Shown here one piece after another: positions 62,194-64,000 of a stretch of 64,000 bases of DNA. The position numbers were made by a program, and so were the translations under genes. Under the pieces are notes generated by a model. The model searched no databases. It was given only the letters and a program-made list of their open reading frames with translations, and had not been told where the DNA came from. The stretch comes from Acanthaster planci (Eukaryota; Echinodermata; Asteroidea; Valvatida; Acanthasteridae). The DNA lies in NCBI RefSeq assembly GCF_001949145.1, contig NW_019091413.1:1126315-1190314 (forward strand), read 5' to 3'. Position 1 is the first letter of the stretch; every line of letters begins with the position of its first letter.

Positions 62194-64000
62194 CCAACCT
62201 TTTCCTGTTATTTGAATATATTCATTGTTTGGGGACGAAATTTAAAGCTTAAAAAGTGAAAATAAAATGAATGTGTGACATTGTCATTTTGTGATGATTC
62301 AATTCTAAATTCTGATTTGCATGATAGCATTTGTTGAAAGCACACATTATGTGAGCACAATGTGCATGTTTTTTATTTTTACCAAAATACTTCCTAGTTT
62401 TATCAGGTTTCAGTACTTAACAAATATGTTAGAATACAGTTTATTATGTACAAATAGGAAAAAAATTTCTGTTTACTCTTCATGGAGATTTTTTTCTTAT
62501 CTGTTCATTGCCTTGGACAGTCGGGGTTGAAAGTGCCGTTAGGTGACATGTAGAAAAAACCTAATCCTGGAAATGACAGTGACGCGTCAGTTTACTGAAG
62601 TTGCTCAGACATATTTCTTTGAAAATGCTTGAAAGAAATATTCAGTGTGCTTGCTTATTGGCCACTGTGAAGTTCTATGAAATTTTCATCACAGTTGTTT
62701 TTATTCCACTTGTTCGATTTTTTTTTCTCAAGTCACAACAGCCCAAAGTACTTGTTTTTCATTGTGTAATGAAAGATTGTATTTTTTGAAAGTGGGACTA
62801 TTTTGTTTTCCTTTTTGCTTTTAGTGCGTTCTTGAATCCTATAAAAGTCTAGCAAATGGAAGGCAACATGCACTGTGTCTTAATTGTGTTAGTTGTTCCT
62901 AGGAGTGTTGCAGATTGTTCATCTCAGAATGATAGGTGGCCAGACAGAAATACACTGATATGAAATTGATCTCGAGTTGAGTATTGGTGTCGGTGACAAA
63001 GCCATAATTAGTGCTGGAAAAAATTATAATAGTGTGGTCAGATTGTGATTACACAATTTCAGTTGAAGGGGAAAGCGTTTTTGTTTTGTTTCTGGTTTGT
63101 TTTGTTTTAGATATTGTTTTTCTGTTTTATTTACAGATTGGGTTTGTCACTTTTAATAATTCATAACACAAAGTGCCTAAAAAGACAGTGGTTGTATTTT
63201 TTCCCTCCCAGAAGTTCATCAAATTGAAACGTATCTTTTGCGTTTGACAGGATTAATCAGCAGTGGAAGTGAAGTCGTTATGAATTGTTCTGCAGTGGCC
63301 TTAATTTCTCGTTGACATAATGGAATTATATCTTGTTACTTGACACATGTGTATGCCTTGTAGGGGGATGATCAGTGTGCACACACACACACACACTGAG
63401 TACAGTTCTCAAATCAAGGTTGTCAGTACCAGTACATAAACCTTGTTTTTACCTAATTGAGTCGTTTCTTCAGTACATGTAGGTGAAGTTTAAAGTAGCA
63501 TTCTGTGGTTGTGTGAGGTCATATGCCAAAGCAGTGAAGAAATAAATTTGCAGCTTTTTTCCCCAGTCCAGCCCTTGCATTGTACATATATGCAACATTG
63601 TCAGTAATGTGCACCAGAGTAGAGACCACTTAATCAGGGTACCAATCTCTGGTTTGTTTGGTCAAGCAAGTTGCCGTCCTTCAGAAAAATTGACCTTTTG
63701 TGACGGTAGACCAATCCAGTAAGCCCCACCCACTGCACACGTGGGCGCTTAGCACTTCCATTCCACACTACGTGTTCTACCCTTGCATCGTACGCGCATG
63801 CACGCACGTCGGATGTAAATCACAGCCATGATTGGTCAGAAAACAGGGCAAGTTTCATGGATCAGTCTATTGGACACTGAGCTACCGTACACATGCATCA
63901 CTTTGTACTTCATTCAGAAACATTAATAACATTGAAAGTAGATGCAAAGACTTTGTAAACACTAAGGCCCTGCTTACTTTGATACAGACAGTCTCACTTC
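62194..64000. other. Downstream intergenic sequence
   Basis: AT-rich DNA with a (CA)n run at about 63382-63398. A CpG-containing patch at 63720-63850 has CACGTGGG, GTACGCGCATGCACGC and an inverted CCAAT (TGATTGGTCAG), resembling a promoter, but no exon follows within the window. Confidence 0.4.
63382..63398. repeat. (CA)n microsatellite
   Basis: About eight uninterrupted CA units. A shorter similar run is at about 29863-29876. Confidence 0.9.

Noticed and set aside
63720-63850. Promoter of a gene to the right
   Set aside because: NRF1-, E-box- and CCAAT-like words are present but no exon follows before the window ends, so it cannot be supported as a gene start.

Overview
This is animal (eukaryotic) nuclear DNA. 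Coding exons are short, separated by introns with consensus GT/AG borders, and most of the window is AT-rich, repeat-strewn noncoding sequence. The proteins look animal. The dense scatter of TACATGTA-type palindromes, a tRNA-derived SINE and many small inverted-repeat elements suggest an invertebrate deuterostome, most likely an echinoderm, with amphioxus or a hemichordate possible. That assignment is inference. There is no bacterial, viral or organellar gene organisation.

Layout. (1) 1-37527, minus strand: the 5' part of a coiled-coil protein gene that runs off the left edge. Four in-phase exons were found (37372-37527, 33662-33796, 14694-14756, 1171-1260), separated by introns of 3.6, 18.9 and 13.4 kb. 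The introns hold dispersed repeats, a SINE, small hAT-like elements and several stretches that look like candidate regulatory DNA. (2) 37528-38970: a 1.4-kb head-to-head interval between divergent genes, containing a cluster of five GTTTAAAC palindromes. (3) 38971-43076, plus strand: complete six-exon PSMD7/Rpn8, a non-catalytic MPN subunit of the 26S proteasome lid (339 residues). (4) 43077-48471: its 3' UTR, then intergenic DNA with a CRE-rich GC-richer patch, an inverted-repeat element and a dead LINE reverse-transcriptase fragment. (5) 48472-59816, plus strand: complete four-exon MARVEL-domain tetraspan protein (CMTM/plasmolipin-like, 211 residues) ending in a PPAY motif. Its 8.9-kb first intron is a cluster of non-autonomous DNA transposons. 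(6) 59817-64000: 3' UTR and downstream DNA with an 882-bp transposon-like element bounded by 38-bp inverted repeats and a TTA duplication.

The three genes have no obvious common pathway: proteasome assembly, membrane trafficking and an unassigned coiled-coil protein. The most notable material is the noncoding part: several foldback or terminal-inverted-repeat families, a tandem hairpin whose two copies differ by a stem-preserving base-pair change, two diverged repeats bracketing a coding exon, and a three-residue deletion in an otherwise highly conserved loop of Rpn8. All alignments were made by eye, so coordinates of repeats are approximate to a few bases unless target-site duplications are given.
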